64,000 nucleotides of DNA from Desmonostoc muscorum FACHB-395 (GCF_014698035.1 NZ_JACJSF010000001.1:1-64000); one strand, 5' to 3'; counted from the stretch's first letter, positions 9,594 to 18,389 are shown. Program-made: numbers and translations. The notes: generated by a model from the letters alone, not told the origin.

Positions 9594-9650
9594 AAAATCC
9601 TCAATGGGTGTTAGCGAACAAGGGGAGCTAGTTATCAGGGTGCATCTACC
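9594..9650 (-). ncRNA. NsiR1-like unit 6, promoter lost
   Basis: The sRNA body is recognisable including GATGCACCC. The terminator stem is weakened, the T tail is short, and no TCCGGA-like box is present in the next 70 bp. Likely silent. Confidence 0.52.
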
Positions 9651-9719
9651 AATTAAATAACCAGTGCATTGCCTTAAAAATTTGATGCGTCAGAAATGAT
9701 TGCTGCTAAATTTCTTCAT

Positions 9720-9778
9720 AAAAAAACCCCCAGTGGGTGTTAGCCAACCAGGGGAGCTAGTTATCAGGGTGCATCTAC
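9720..9778 (-). ncRNA. nsiR1: NsiR1-like sRNA, unit 7
   Basis: Complete unit with a seven-T tail and a perfect TCCGGA at 9810-9815. It is the last intact unit before the insertion that splits the array. Confidence 0.75.
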
Positions 9779-9809
9779 CAATTAAGTGTTCTAGGTTTAA
9801 CCACCATGC

Positions 9810-9815
9810 TCCGGA
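9810..9815 (-). promoter_or_regulatory. DIF-type TCCGGA box of NsiR1 unit 7
   Basis: Perfect TCCGGA about 32 bp from the 5' edge of unit 7, as at units 1 and 2. Confidence 0.65.
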
Positions 9816-9864
9816 TAAATTTATTAGAAAGGTGTGTCAACGAAACTCTAGTAGATATTAACTG

Positions 9865-10008
9865 AATTAGGGGAGGTGAACTACTCCGCCGTAAGACGGA
9901 CGGAGCTTCCCAATTCATCGGGAATAGCTTCCAGAACTCCATAGTTCTAGTTAGTCTGACATTCCCTCCAAGGGCAGGAGTCCTGGTTCCCAAGACCCAA
10001 ATTTTTTT
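9865..10008. mobile_element. Probable IS200/IS605-type end remnant (no transposase)
   Basis: The stretch holds two consecutive hairpins: CTCCGCCGT/ACGGACGGAG at 9884-9905 and GCTTCCC/GGGAATAGC just after. A conserved-looking tail runs through GTTCTAGTTAGTCTGAC to GGTTCCCAAGACCC and a T run. This arrangement resembles the subterminal hairpins and the tnpB-linked RNA region at the right end of IS200/IS605 elements common in Nostoc. No tnpA or tnpB reading frame accompanies it, so it would be a solo end or a PATE-like mini-element. Assignment is from memory of the pattern only. Confidence 0.45.
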
Positions 10009-10101
10009 CTTGCAACATATACCTATTAGTTTGGTTTTCGCTTATGGCATTGATGGTCAAGATCAAATAATTTTATCAGAAAATTCTGGGGATTCGTCAT
10101 A

Positions 10102-10146
10102 CATCTGATATTGATTTTTTGCTTATGCAAAAACAAATATCAGATG
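10102..10146. repeat. Inverted repeat, 11-bp arms
   Basis: Arms CATCTGATATT and AATATCAGATG with inner TTTTTTGC/GCAAAAA arms can form a long hairpin inside the insertion that separates NsiR1 units 7 and 8. It may be the end of a second small element; no coding sequence is attached. Confidence 0.5.
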
Positions 10147-10342
10147 CAATCCTTATCCCCCGCTCCCTATCCCCACCTTATGAGTACATTGTTCGCGTTA
10201 GCGTCTCGCAGAGAAGGTGGGGACTTCCGCGACACGTTAAAAATCAAGGGACATCTATCTAGTAATCAAGTATTCTAGGATTAAGCACTATTTTTTGGTA
10301 AAGAATATCTGCGTTAAAAGTTGCTGTTGTTTGCCAAAATTG

Positions 10343-10402
10343 AAAAAAACCCCTAGTAGGTGTTAGCCAGCTAGGGGAGTTGAAGATCAAGGTGCATCTA
10401 CC
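10343..10402 (-). ncRNA. nsiR1: NsiR1-like sRNA, unit 8, in the hetF leader
   Basis: Complete unit with a seven-T tail and perfect TCCGGA at 10433-10438. It lies about 180 bp upstream of the hetF start, on the opposite strand. Any hetF transcript starting upstream of 10343 would contain its full complement, so this unit can act as a cis-antisense RNA. Confidence 0.74.
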
Positions 10403-10432
10403 AATTAAGTGTTCTAGATCCAAGTAATCCGA

Positions 10433-10438
10433 TCCGGA
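10433..10438. promoter_or_regulatory. DIF-type TCCGGA box between NsiR1 unit 8 and hetF
   Basis: Perfect and palindromic TCCGGA. It fits the promoter position of unit 8 on the minus strand and also lies about 145 bp upstream of the preferred hetF start on the plus strand, so it could in principle serve both directions. Confidence 0.55.
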
Positions 10439-10580
10439 TAAAGTTGTAAAGGCAGAAAAAGCAAAACAACACCGAATCAGAAACATTCAGGGGTGGGATG
10501 CATCTAAGTTATCAGAGGGAGCAAATCGACTTGAAACTTTCGTGTTTCAAACCAGATTTAGGAGGCGGACAGGAGAAGTT

Positions 10581-13106
10581 GTGACCCAGGAATTTCACAT
10601 TTCCGTAACCCCAGTAGGGCAAAATGACTACTTGGTGCGGACGGAACAAGTCGCGCCTGGGGTACCATTGGCAGAAGAATTGGTGACTTGGCCTGTAGCT
10701 GATTGGTTAATAGCTGCTGGGCATTTGATGAATGACCCGTTGAAGTCGGTGTTGCAGGGAGATCCATTTACCTCTGGTGGGCACGAAAGCAATATCGCCA
10801 GAAACTCTGTTAACTTGGTGGCGTTGGGTCAACAATTTTATAACGCCTTATTTCAAGGCACTCTCAGAGATAGTTGGATTACTGCCCAAGGTATTGCCCA
10901 GAATCACCAGCAAGTACTACGCTTACGCTTGGGGCTAAAGGACACTAGGTTAGCTCGTCTACCTTGGGAAGTGATGCACGCAGGCGATCGCCCCCTGGCT
11001 ACTGGGCCTTATGTGGCTTTTTCGCGCTTCCAAAGTGGCATTTTGGGGGGTTCTCCTTTGCGATCGCGCAATAGTTTCACAACACGAGAACAAGGTAGTG
11101 TGAAAGTATTGATGGTAATTGCTTCTCCCTCAGATCAAGCCCGTCTTGACTTACAGAAACAGGAAGCGATTAAACTGCAAGCGGAACTTCACCGTCAAAC
11201 ATCACGACTTGCTGAAGGTAACAATCGTTTCCCAGAAATTGAACTCACTGTATTAGACCAACCAGGACGGGAAGAACTGACGCAAGCCTTAGAACAAGGC
11301 AGATACCAAGTTCTCCACTACTCTGGTCATAGTAACTTAGGCGGCAATGGCGGAGAAATTTATCTTGTTAGTCGCAGAACTGGTTTAACGGAAATCTTGA
11401 GTGGAGACGATCTGGCAGGTCTGCTCGTCAACAATAATATTCAAATGGCAGTGTTTAATTCCTGCTTGGGGGCGTACACAGCTGCATCCGATCCTTCTGG
11501 AGATACGGGTGAACGTAATCTGGCAGAAAGTCTCGTGAAGCGCGGAATTAGAAGCGTTTTGGCTATGTCAGAACGCATTCCTGATGAAGTGGCATTGACA
11601 CTCACACAATTGTTTTACCGCAACTTGAGTCAGGGATATCCTGTAGATTTGTGCGTTAGTCGGGTACGCCAAGGATTAATTTCTGCTTATGGTTCTCACC
11701 AGATGTACTGGGCATTACCAATTTTATATCTCCAGCCAGAATCTGACGGTTTTCTCAGTGAAGAAATTGAGGTATCCGAAAGTCCAGACTTGCGGGATCA
11801 GTATAATTCACCTTTAGGAATAACTTCCACGATGTACTCTGCGATGTCTACGACGGGCTACGCCAACGCAGATGATAGCGATATGCCTTTAGGAATGGAA
11901 GAAATGATTCCTGCTGGTTTGGCGCGTGACTCTTCTGGGTTGGACTGGCTAGGTGAAGATACTTGGGGCGATCTCGTTGATGAAATTGAGTATGATGACC
12001 CAAGTTATGAAGAAGATTCTGCGATCGTTTCGGATTTGTTTCGTCAGCTAGATAACCAAAAAGGTACAACTGAACCGGATCAACAAATTCTAGAAAATAA
12101 TTTTCAGCAAAGCCAAATTTCAGAAGAGATGACTTCTCTAGAAGATGAAGGAGATTTATGGGGAGAAGTTCCATCACCGCCCCCTGCAATTACTGGTAAA
12201 TTTCAAGGAAGTCAGCAAAATTCTGAGTTTTCGCGTAGGCATAGCCTAACCCAGGCATCGCAACCAGCCGTACCAAGACATCGTACCCAAGGCCGCAAGT
12301 TGTGGCCAATTGTGGGTATTGTGGGAATCAGTGCCTTAATAGCTGCGATCGCTTTAAATTGGTGGTGGCAAAATCGATCCCAACTGGCAACTCTGCCAAA
12401 CATCCCAACAATTCCCACCGATTCTTTACCTATCCAAAAACAGCAAAATATCGATTTAGAAACAGCAACCACTGGAATTGTCACCACTACCGCTACGCAA
12501 AAATTGAGCCAGGGAGATTTACAAGGTGGGTTGTTGGCTGTAGAAGAATTACTCAATCGTGGCGCACTCGCTGCGGCGGAAACTGCCCTTAAACTGGTTC
12601 CAAATAAGCAAGTTGACGATCCATCTGTCAACTTTTATAAGGGACGATTAGCTTGGCAGTCTATCGGGACTGGAGACAATAACTATAGCGTCGATGATGC
12701 CCGCCGTTACTGGGAAACTGCTGCAAAAGCTAAACCAGAATCACTTTTGTATAATAACGCTTTAGGATTTGCTTACTACGCAGAAGGCAATCTAAATCGA
12801 GCCAATGACTCTTGGTTCAAGGCTTTGAATTTAGCTCTCAAAGAACAAAATACAGATTCAAAGACGGCAGTTCCTGAAGATGCTTTAACTTCTTATGCTG
12901 GTTTAGCTCTTGGACTGTATAAATCTGCGCTTAGTCAATCTAGTGGTAAGCAGACACAGTATCTGAATGAAGCGATCAAGTTGCGGCAAATGGTTCTCAA
13001 CTCTGATTCAGCAAATTTCCAGGTAGATAAATTAGCTAAAAATTGGCTGTGGACGGAGAAGGCGATTGAAGATTGGCGATCGCTCCTTCAGGAGAAAGGT
13101 GAATAA
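10581..13106 (+). CDS. hetF: HetF, CHAT-domain heterocyst differentiation protein
   Basis: HetF is required for heterocyst differentiation in Anabaena and Nostoc, where it affects HetR level and cell division. This 841-residue protein has a CHAT (caspase-like) domain over about residues 75-395 with the His/Cys dyad His250 (YSGHSN) and Cys295 (NSCLGA). A low-complexity acidic linker follows, then one membrane segment at about 573-595 (WPIVGIVGISALIAAIAL) and a C-terminal TPR-like helical region. The identification rests on the CHAT fold, the single membrane span and the NsiR1 array directly upstream. GTG at 10581 is preferred because AGGAG sits 5 nt before it. An in-frame GTG at 10542 would add 13 residues but has no well-spaced ribosome-binding site. 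The 5' region carries NsiR1 unit 8 in antisense. Confidence 0.88.
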   Translation: MTQEFHISVTPVGQNDYLVRTEQVAPGVPLAEELVTWPVADWLIAAGHLMNDPLKSVLQGDPFTSGGHESNIARNSVNLVALGQQFYNALFQGTLRDSWITAQGIAQNHQQVLRLRLGLKDTRLARLPWEVMHAGDRPLATGPYVAFSRFQSGILGGSPLRSRNSFTTREQGSVKVLMVIASPSDQARLDLQKQEAIKLQAELHRQTSRLAEGNNRFPEIELTVLDQPGREELTQALEQGRYQVLHYSGHSNLGGNGGEIYLVSRRTGLTEILSGDDLAGLLVNNNIQMAVFNSCLGAYTAASDPSGDTGERNLAESLVKRGIRSVLAMSERIPDEVALTLTQLFYRNLSQGYPVDLCVSRVRQGLISAYGSHQMYWALPILYLQPESDGFLSEEIEVSESPDLRDQYNSPLGITSTMYSAMSTTGYANADDSDMPLGMEEMIPAGLARDSSGLDWLGEDTWGDLVDEIEYDDPSYEEDSAIVSDLFRQLDNQKGTTEPDQQILENNFQQSQISEEMTSLEDEGDLWGEVPSPPPAITGKFQGSQQNSEFSRRHSLTQASQPAVPRHRTQGRKLWPIVGIVGISALIAAIALNWWWQNRSQLATLPNIPTIPTDSLPIQKQQNIDLETATTGIVTTTATQKLSQGDLQGGLLAVEELLNRGALAAAETALKLVPNKQVDDPSVNFYKGRLAWQSIGTGDNNYSVDDARRYWETAAKAKPESLLYNNALGFAYYAEGNLNRANDSWFKALNLALKEQNTDSKTAVPEDALTSYAGLALGLYKSALSQSSGKQTQYLNEAIKLRQMVLNSDSANFQVDKLAKNWLWTEKAIEDWRSLLQEKGE

Positions 13107-13115
13107 TAGTGAAAA

Positions 13116-13230
13116 GGGCGGTTAGAAACCGCGTCTACACAGACAAAACCCACCTTCGTGGGTTTCAAACCCTCAATTTTTTCTTAGTCCGCGCAGGCGG
13201 ACTTTGTTTGTATAGCCGTGAATTCCATTC
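13116..13230. repeat. MITE-like palindromic repeat, copy A
   Basis: About 115 bp with imperfect terminal inverted repeats (CTACACAGACAAA and TTTGTTTGTATAG) and two internal hairpins, AACCCACCTTCGTGGGTT and GTCCGCGCAGGCGGAC. A second copy with the same layout lies at 63095-63200. It sits between the convergent hetF and Roco genes and may act as a transcription terminator for both. Confidence 0.8.
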
Positions 13231-13239
13231 GCCGGGCTT

Positions 13240-16158
13240 TTATTTGTTCCCTTGAAACTGCTTAATAATATTACTAATTAAAGGCAACTGTTCTAGTACC
13301 ATTTTTGTTAAATCTACAAAAGATTTTTCAGAAAGGCGGTTATCTTGACGGAGTTGCAGAACGCCTATTAAAACGATAAATATTGCTGTACCAATAATTG
13401 CTAAAGCTAGATAATGAAATGGTAGCGAACCACCAAAAAATGCAATTAGACAAAATACAACTACAAATACAAATAAATAGAACATTCCATTGCGAAAAGC
13501 AAACGGAAGTTTAACATCTTCTGACTTTGGCTTTTCTTCTTGTGGAGATTGATTAGACATAAGATTATTCCCTTTTTGAATTTGAACTTCTTTAGCGTTT
13601 ATATAAAAAGTATCTCCGCTTCGTCTGATTTCTTCTTGCTGAATAAATTGGTGTTTGTCCATTACATCATCAATTAATCCCAAGACATCAATCATCTGAT
13701 AGCTTTTTTGACATTGAATGCGTTCTTGCTTATCGGCTACAAACTGTCGCAATCTCTCAAAGGGGTAAAAATGTGGCTCTTGACTATCTTTGCAAGTGAC
13801 ACAATTACAGGGAATTAACTTGTTGTACTTTAGTCGCTTGTACGAGTTATGAATTTTATCGAGTTCATGTGTAACTATGGTCATCAAATCTCTTTTGTGA
13901 TGACCTGAAACTCGAATCTTAATCTCCCGCTTGCCATAATATTCAATCACCTCTGCCTTCGTCTGGTCTTTACTGAGAACAACGCCGCTTTTCCAGACAT
14001 ATTGTTGTTTATTCCTCAACTCATTCATGGCGACGATAAACTGGGTGATGATGCCCTTGGGCATGAAGTCATATTCGTAACGCAGAATCAGGTTGTCGGT
14101 TTGATTCCAGGCATAGAGGGGTTGATTAGCAGATAGCAGTTGTGGGGCAATATACTTTCCTTGGCTTCTAGGAATTTCGTAGCACAGTTTGAAGTTGATC
14201 ATCAGCCGCAAGAGTTCATCATGCATCGTGGCGTATTCGTCTTCACACCAGATGTTTGCCAAATCAGACCGGGTGAAACTCCCTAGATTGCTAATCACCT
14301 CTTCATTATCCAGCACTTTGTAGACTGCATCAGTTCCCCACTTGGGTTTGAGGATAACGGTCTTGTTCAAAAGTGGGTCTTCCTGGAAGTGCAAGCATAC
14401 TCCCAAATCGTGCAGATAGCTGCTCAACTGCAACTTGTCATTTCTTTGGGTGAACCCATTTTTTTGGCAGATGTTCAGGTATTCATCTAAGCCGATATAA
14501 TTGCGTTTGTCACTCTCCAAGGCTTCCCGGACTCTGACCCAGGTTTTTGGGAGGGGACTGCCAATATGGGGCAGACTTTTAACGTAATGCTTAATTTGTT
14601 GTAAAACTTGTTCTAAACCCCTGTTGGTAGCAAGGTTTGTTGGTAAAGTCTCCTTCAAATTAGTAAACTGCCCCCGTAACTCACGTTCATTGATTTCTCG
14701 GTGGCGGTTTTGCTTTTCATTTTTGATGATTAACAGTGGACTGTTATCACTCAACAGTTCTACTACATTCAGCCAGTAATAAAAATCTGTGTCTTCCTTG
14801 CGGGTATCTGCTACTAAAACGTAGAGAGAACGCTTAGTAAGGAAAAACTGGTGAGTAGCATGGTAAATCTCTTGCCCACCAAAATCCCAGATGTTAACTC
14901 GAAATTCTCGCCTATCTTTCATTGGGAAATCCCACCGAATCACCTCAATTCCCTTCGTAGAGTCTTCCTCTCGGAGCTGATAATTTTGGTCTTCAATTTT
15001 CTTCGCCAGTGTTGTCTTCCCTGCTCCACCTTCACCGATAATTAGTAACTTTGCTTCACACAGATAATCTGTGCCTTCTGCTTGCAGTTGCCGGAAATAA
15101 TCCCTAATTGCCTCAATACCTTGTCCAACAATTTCTGGTGGCGGCTTTTCGATGGGGTTGTCTCTTAAATTCAGGTCAGTGAGTTGTGGCAGGCGGGCGA
15201 TCGCTTCTGGCAGCGTCGTTAATTGGTTGTGGCCTAAATCCAGGTCAGTGAGTTGTTGCAGGCGGGTAATCGCTTCTGGCAGCATCGTTAATTGGTTGTG
15301 GCCTAAATCCAGGGAAGTGAGTTGTTGCAGGCGGGTAATCGCTTCTGGCAGCGTCGTTAATTGGTTGTGGCCTAAATCCAGGTCAGTGAGTTGTTGCAGG
15401 CGGGTAATCGCTTCTGGCAGCGTCGTTAATTGGTTGCCGCTTAAATTCAGGGAAGTGAGTTGTTGCAGGCGGGTAATCGCTTCTGGCAGCGTCGTTAATT
15501 GGTTGCCGCTTAAATTCAGGGAAGTGAGTTGTTGCAGGCGGGTGATCGCTTCTGGCAGCGTCGTTAATTGGTTGCCGCTTAAATCCAGGTCAGTGAGTTG
15601 TTGCAGGCGGGTGATCGCTTCTGGCAGCGTCGTTAATTGGTTATAGCCTAAATACAGGTCAGTGAGTTGTTGCAGGCGGGTAATCGCTTCTGGCAACGCC
15701 GTCAATTGGTTGTGGTATAAATTCAGGTCAGTGAGTTGTTGCAAGCGGGTAATCGCTTCTGGCAGCGTCGTTAATTCGTTGCTGTTTAAATACAGGGAAG
15801 TTAGTTGTTGCAGGCGGGCGATCGCTTCTGGCAGTGTCGTTAATCGGTTGCCGGCTAAATCCAGGTTAGTGAGTTGTTGCAGGCGGGTGATGGCTACTGG
15901 CAGTGTCGTTAATCGGTTGAGCTTTAAATTCAGGGAAGTGAGTTGTTGCAGGCGGGCGATCGCTTCTGGCAGCGTCGTTAATCTGTTCTCGTTTAAATTT
16001 AAAACCTCCAACCATTCCAGTTCAAACACCTCAGGAGGAATCTCTGTTAATTCTTCCTTGTCATCATTACCCCAATCACTGCTTAAATCTAATTCTTTAA
16101 GCTGTTTCTCTTTCGCTTCTCGGATTTTTTCAAGGAAACGTTGAGGCATGTTTGCCAT
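13240..16158 (-). CDS. Leucine-rich-repeat Roco (Roc-COR) GTPase with C-terminal membrane anchor
   Basis: A 972-residue Roco-family protein. Residues about 35-365 are some 13 leucine-rich repeats of 23 residues with the unit [13 protein letters not shown]. The Roc GTPase domain follows, with P-loop GEGGAGKT (Lys381), a short switch region and G3 motif DFGGQ. A COR dimerisation domain comes next, and two hydrophobic segments near the C-terminus ([16 protein letters not shown] and a second) suggest a membrane anchor. Bacterial Roco proteins cycle between monomer and dimer with nucleotide; the biological role in cyanobacteria is unknown. ATG 16158 is chosen because AGGTG lies 9 nt before it; an upstream GTG at 16170 has no such site. 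Neighbouring genes give no operon. Confidence 0.9.
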   Translation of the reverse strand: MANMPQRFLEKIREAKEKQLKELDLSSDWGNDDKEELTEIPPEVFELEWLEVLNLNENRLTTLPEAIARLQQLTSLNLKLNRLTTLPVAITRLQQLTNLDLAGNRLTTLPEAIARLQQLTSLYLNSNELTTLPEAITRLQQLTDLNLYHNQLTALPEAITRLQQLTDLYLGYNQLTTLPEAITRLQQLTDLDLSGNQLTTLPEAITRLQQLTSLNLSGNQLTTLPEAITRLQQLTSLNLSGNQLTTLPEAITRLQQLTDLDLGHNQLTTLPEAITRLQQLTSLDLGHNQLTMLPEAITRLQQLTDLDLGHNQLTTLPEAIARLPQLTDLNLRDNPIEKPPPEIVGQGIEAIRDYFRQLQAEGTDYLCEAKLLIIGEGGAGKTTLAKKIEDQNYQLREEDSTKGIEVIRWDFPMKDRREFRVNIWDFGGQEIYHATHQFFLTKRSLYVLVADTRKEDTDFYYWLNVVELLSDNSPLLIIKNEKQNRHREINERELRGQFTNLKETLPTNLATNRGLEQVLQQIKHYVKSLPHIGSPLPKTWVRVREALESDKRNYIGLDEYLNICQKNGFTQRNDKLQLSSYLHDLGVCLHFQEDPLLNKTVILKPKWGTDAVYKVLDNEEVISNLGSFTRSDLANIWCEDEYATMHDELLRLMINFKLCYEIPRSQGKYIAPQLLSANQPLYAWNQTDNLILRYEYDFMPKGIITQFIVAMNELRNKQQYVWKSGVVLSKDQTKAEVIEYYGKREIKIRVSGHHKRDLMTIVTHELDKIHNSYKRLKYNKLIPCNCVTCKDSQEPHFYPFERLRQFVADKQERIQCQKSYQMIDVLGLIDDVMDKHQFIQQEEIRRSGDTFYINAKEVQIQKGNNLMSNQSPQEEKPKSEDVKLPFAFRNGMFYLFVFVVVFCLIAFFGGSLPFHYLALAIIGTAIFIVLIGVLQLRQDNRLSEKSFVDLTKMVLEQLPLISNIIKQFQGNK
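15184..16011. repeat. 69-bp tandem repeats encoding the LRR domain
   Basis: Twelve 69-bp units inside the Roco gene. Units in the middle (about 15190-15650) are nearly identical at DNA level, while the outer ones have diverged. The pattern indicates recent internal duplication of repeats and makes the copy number prone to change. It also leaves the opposite strand open as long false frames. Confidence 0.88.
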
Positions 16159-16514
16159 ACTGAGGTTCACCTGTTAACGAAAGTTATATGTAATGCCCCT
16201 GATTCGCTGGACAATTTCGCAACCACCAATATTTTGCACTAATCCCAACAACCGCCACAGGTTAGAAACCTCTGGCTGATAGTGAAAGTCTTCTTAAGAG
16301 GGCTAAATTCTTTCCAGACTTGGGTTTTAGTCCACATTGAGTAGACTTTCGCTATAAGAAAGAAAATTCGAGTTCCAGGCGGAGATAGGTGCTAATTAAG
16401 AATACTGCAAGATATCAAAGCAATTTACTATTTTGTGTAATACTACACGGGTACTAATAATTTTTACTAAATATAAAAAGAATTTATCATTGCCAATAGT
16501 TCAGATTGGCTTGT
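16159..16514. other. Gene-free spacer
   Basis: No gene seen. An 8-bp inverted repeat (GAAAGTCT at 16284-16291, AGACTTTC at 16343-16350) could form a long-loop hairpin upstream of the Roco gene. Otherwise unremarkable AT-rich DNA. Confidence 0.4.
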
Positions 16515-16825
16515 CAACGAGTCTTTGATACTCATTAATGAGGCTCGGAACTCCGTTAATGAGCCTTTGATACTCGTGGATGAGCCTTTGATACTCGTGG
16601 ACGAGTCTTTGATACTCGTGAATGAGCCTTTGATAGTCGTGGACGAGTCTTTGATAGTCGTGGACGAGTCTTTGATACTCGCGGACGAGTCTTTGATACT
16701 CGCGGACGAGTCTTTAATACTCGCGGACGAGTCTTTGACACTCGTGGACGAGCCTTTGATACTCACGGACGAGCCTTTGATACTCGCGGACGAGTCTTTG
16801 ATACTCGTGGACGAGTCTTTGATGG
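16515..16825. repeat. 21-bp tandem repeat of palindromic units, 14.8 copies
   Basis: Fourteen full units and one partial of consensus GGACGAGTCTTTGATACTCGT. Each unit contains the inverted repeat ACGAGT/ACTCGT around a 7-base centre. The period is a multiple of three, so frames stay open on both strands: a minus-strand frame of (S-I-K-D-S-S-T)-type heptads starting at GTG 16766, and a plus-strand frame of (V-D-E-P-L-I-L)-type heptads starting at TTG 16525. Neither has a strong start site. It lies directly after the Uma2 gene on the minus strand. Coding status is undecided. Confidence 0.85.
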
Positions 16826-16849
16826 TTCTTTTACTTCTTTAGCCGTTTT

Positions 16850-17473
16850 TTACGCGACTTCTCCAGCCTGAAAAATCTGTTCAGTAGTTAAATTCAACTC
16901 TGGGAATGCTAGCGATTGAATGCGGTCATTTCCCCTAAATTGCCTAACTTGATACTCGCCTTCAATTAGTTGGTAAATCGAGATGGTTGGTTGTTTAGGA
17001 TTGCCAATAAAGTTTCTACCACCTAAACCTAGATAATCTACAATCCAATATTCAGGTATTCCGACCTCTTCGTATTTACCTGCTTTGGTAAAATAGTCGT
17101 CTCGCCAGTTGGTACTTACCACCTCAATTACTAAAGGAATTGATGCCGCTTGACTTACAGTAGATTCTTTTTTCCACAGTGGTTCATTTACTAAATTAGA
17201 GTTATTCAACAACAGTACATCTGGTGAGTAAGCTGCTTCGCTCTGAGTCGGTTTAATGAACGCTGTTTTGGGGATGAAATAAGGTAGTTTTAAACGTTTG
17301 TATTCTGTAACTATTTCCCCAACTAAAAATCCAACAATTTGTTCATGTTCACCTGTGGGAGGAGCCATTTCAACAATTACTCCATCATGCAGTTCATAGC
17401 GTCGTTGTGAGTTTTCTGGATACCAAGCAATAAATTCATCAAATGTTACTTGTTTGGTTAAGGCTTGAGTCAT
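16850..17473 (-). CDS. Uma2-family (DUF820) PD-(D/E)XK endonuclease-fold protein
   Basis: A 207-residue protein of the Uma2/DUF820 family, very numerous in cyanobacteria. The restriction-endonuclease-like core is visible: an early Glu in YELHDGVIVEM, the acidic residue in SPDVLLL, then the PLVIEVVS strand and KYEEVGIPEYWIVD. These form the E-D-ExK-like metal site of the family. No biochemical role has been settled for the family; links with mobile elements have been proposed. ATG start; the gene is alone on its strand, followed by the 21-bp repeat array. Confidence 0.88.
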   Translation of the reverse strand: MTQALTKQVTFDEFIAWYPENSQRRYELHDGVIVEMAPPTGEHEQIVGFLVGEIVTEYKRLKLPYFIPKTAFIKPTQSEAAYSPDVLLLNNSNLVNEPLWKKESTVSQAASIPLVIEVVSTNWRDDYFTKAGKYEEVGIPEYWIVDYLGLGGRNFIGNPKQPTISIYQLIEGEYQVRQFRGNDRIQSLAFPELNLTTEQIFQAGEVA

Positions 17474-17575
17474 ACTTTGCCCTTTGTTAATTTAAAATGA
17501 AAAGCAGAGTCTCCTGAATTGCGTTACTTGTAAAATCCAGGAAACAAAAAATTATATAATTTCCTGGGGGTAAAA

Positions 17576-17866
17576 ATGGAAACGAAAAAATTGCGATCAC
17601 ATATTGGCACAGATGGGATATTGCACATTCAGACACCTACTGATTATAAAGATACATCTGTAGAAGTAGTGGTAGTTGTGCAGCCGTTAGATAAAACAGA
17701 CCTTGCACCATGCGATGACACTGTACTGCAATATAACGCTTGGGGAAAGGCGACGACAAAAAAATCGATTCAAGAAGCAATTGCCAAAATGCAACAACTG
17801 CGGCGAGAAGTAGCTTTAGATAAAACCTCAATCCGCGAAATGCTTGAAGAGGGACGAAGATTTTAA
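17576..17866 (+). CDS. Probable VapB-type antitoxin
   Basis: A 96-residue protein whose stop codon overlaps the start of the PIN-domain toxin (TAATG), the usual arrangement of antitoxin then toxin. The N-terminal half has beta-strand character (LHIQTPTDYKDTSVEVVVVV). The C-terminal half is helical and charged and ends in SIREMLEEGRRF, resembling the tail by which VapB-like antitoxins block PIN nucleases. A GGGGG run lies 6 nt before the ATG as a ribosome-binding site. The antitoxin family is assigned mainly by position. Autoregulation of the pair is expected but no operator was identified. Confidence 0.78.
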   Translation: METKKLRSHIGTDGILHIQTPTDYKDTSVEVVVVVQPLDKTDLAPCDDTVLQYNAWGKATTKKSIQEAIAKMQQLRREVALDKTSIREMLEEGRRF

Positions 17867-18291
17867 TGCAGTTTGTTTTGGATTGTTCTGTAGCAATTAG
17901 CTGGTGTTTGGTGGATGAAAATGATGATTATGCTAATGACATACTCGCAATGATGCCTGATTCTGAAGCTTTTGTACCAGGAATTTGGTCGTTGGAAATT
18001 GCTAATACCCTTGTCGTGGCTGAACGACGTAACCGTATGACTAAGAAACAATCTGAGCAAGCTATTGCTTTGTTACAGTCACTATTAATTCAGGTTGACT
18101 TATTTACGGATGCAAAGGCGTTGGATGCAACCTTGAACCTAGCACGACAGGAAGGTTTAGCAGCTTATGACGCAGCTTATTTAGAATTGGCGTTGCGGTT
18201 ACAATTGCCGTTAGCAACTCTTGATACTCGGTTAGCAGAGGCGGCGACTCGTTGCGGTGTGGGGTTAGTAGTTGTTGACAAAGAAACATGA
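17866..18291 (+). CDS. PIN-domain ribonuclease toxin (VapC type)
   Basis: A 141-residue PIN domain with the conserved acidic residues visible: Asp6 (FVLDCSV), Glu44 (WSLEIAN), Asp102 (AAYDAAYL) and Asp120 (ATLDTRL). VapC toxins are Mg-dependent RNases that cut tRNA or rRNA and are held inactive by the cognate antitoxin. Translation is coupled to the upstream gene through the TAATG overlap. All catalytic positions are intact, so the toxin is probably active. The target RNA cannot be predicted. Confidence 0.9.
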   Translation: MQFVLDCSVAISWCLVDENDDYANDILAMMPDSEAFVPGIWSLEIANTLVVAERRNRMTKKQSEQAIALLQSLLIQVDLFTDAKALDATLNLARQEGLAAYDAAYLELALRLQLPLATLDTRLAEAATRCGVGLVVVDKET

Positions 18292-18350
18292 AATCAAGGC
18301 TGAGTTTGGGGCGTTTTTCACACCTCCCCATACGAAACAGGGGAATTGCG

Positions 18351-18371
18351 TTCCCTGTGAAAGTCAGGGAA
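18351..18371. repeat. Short hairpin between convergent vapC-like and gatD genes
   Basis: A 7-bp inverted repeat TTCCCTG/CAGGGAA with a 7-base spacer lies between the two convergent genes. It lacks a clear T tract on either side, so terminator activity is uncertain. Confidence 0.4.
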
Positions 18372-18389
18372 CGAGAAAAACACGAAAAT

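Larger units (their letters stand above)
8840..10438 (-). repeat. NsiR1-like direct-repeat array upstream of hetF
   Basis: Eight recognisable direct repeats, spaced about 130 bp apart where intact, fill the DNA between 8840 and the hetF 5' region. Read on the minus strand, each unit has a TCCGGA-type box, about 23 bp, a TTTAAT/CTTAAT-like -10, then about 58 nt starting near GATGCACCC. The unit ends in a C-rich/G-rich stem followed by a run of T, an intrinsic terminator. This matches the known heterocyst-specific sRNA NsiR1 of Anabaena PCC 7120, encoded as a tandem array next to hetF with DIF-type promoters. Only units 1, 2, 7 and 8 keep a perfect TCCGGA. A further truncated unit (promoter part only) lies at about 10240-10305. 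The array is split by an insertion between units 7 and 8. Confidence 0.85.

Noticed and set aside
9775..9993. Minus-strand frame of 72 codons
   Set aside because: It lies across an NsiR1 promoter and the hairpins of a probable IS end; the predicted protein has no support.
8840..10438. Reading the direct repeats as a CRISPR array
   Set aside because: Units are degenerate, spaced unevenly, and contain a promoter box and a terminator each; spacers between units are partly conserved rather than unique.
15152..16144. Plus-strand frames opposite the LRR domain
   Set aside because: They are open only because the 69-bp LRR repeats keep one frame free of stops; codon pattern fits the minus-strand gene.
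16525..16842. Plus-strand heptad-repeat protein starting at TTG
   Set aside because: No ribosome-binding site, and the minus-strand frame is equally open; listed only as a repeat.
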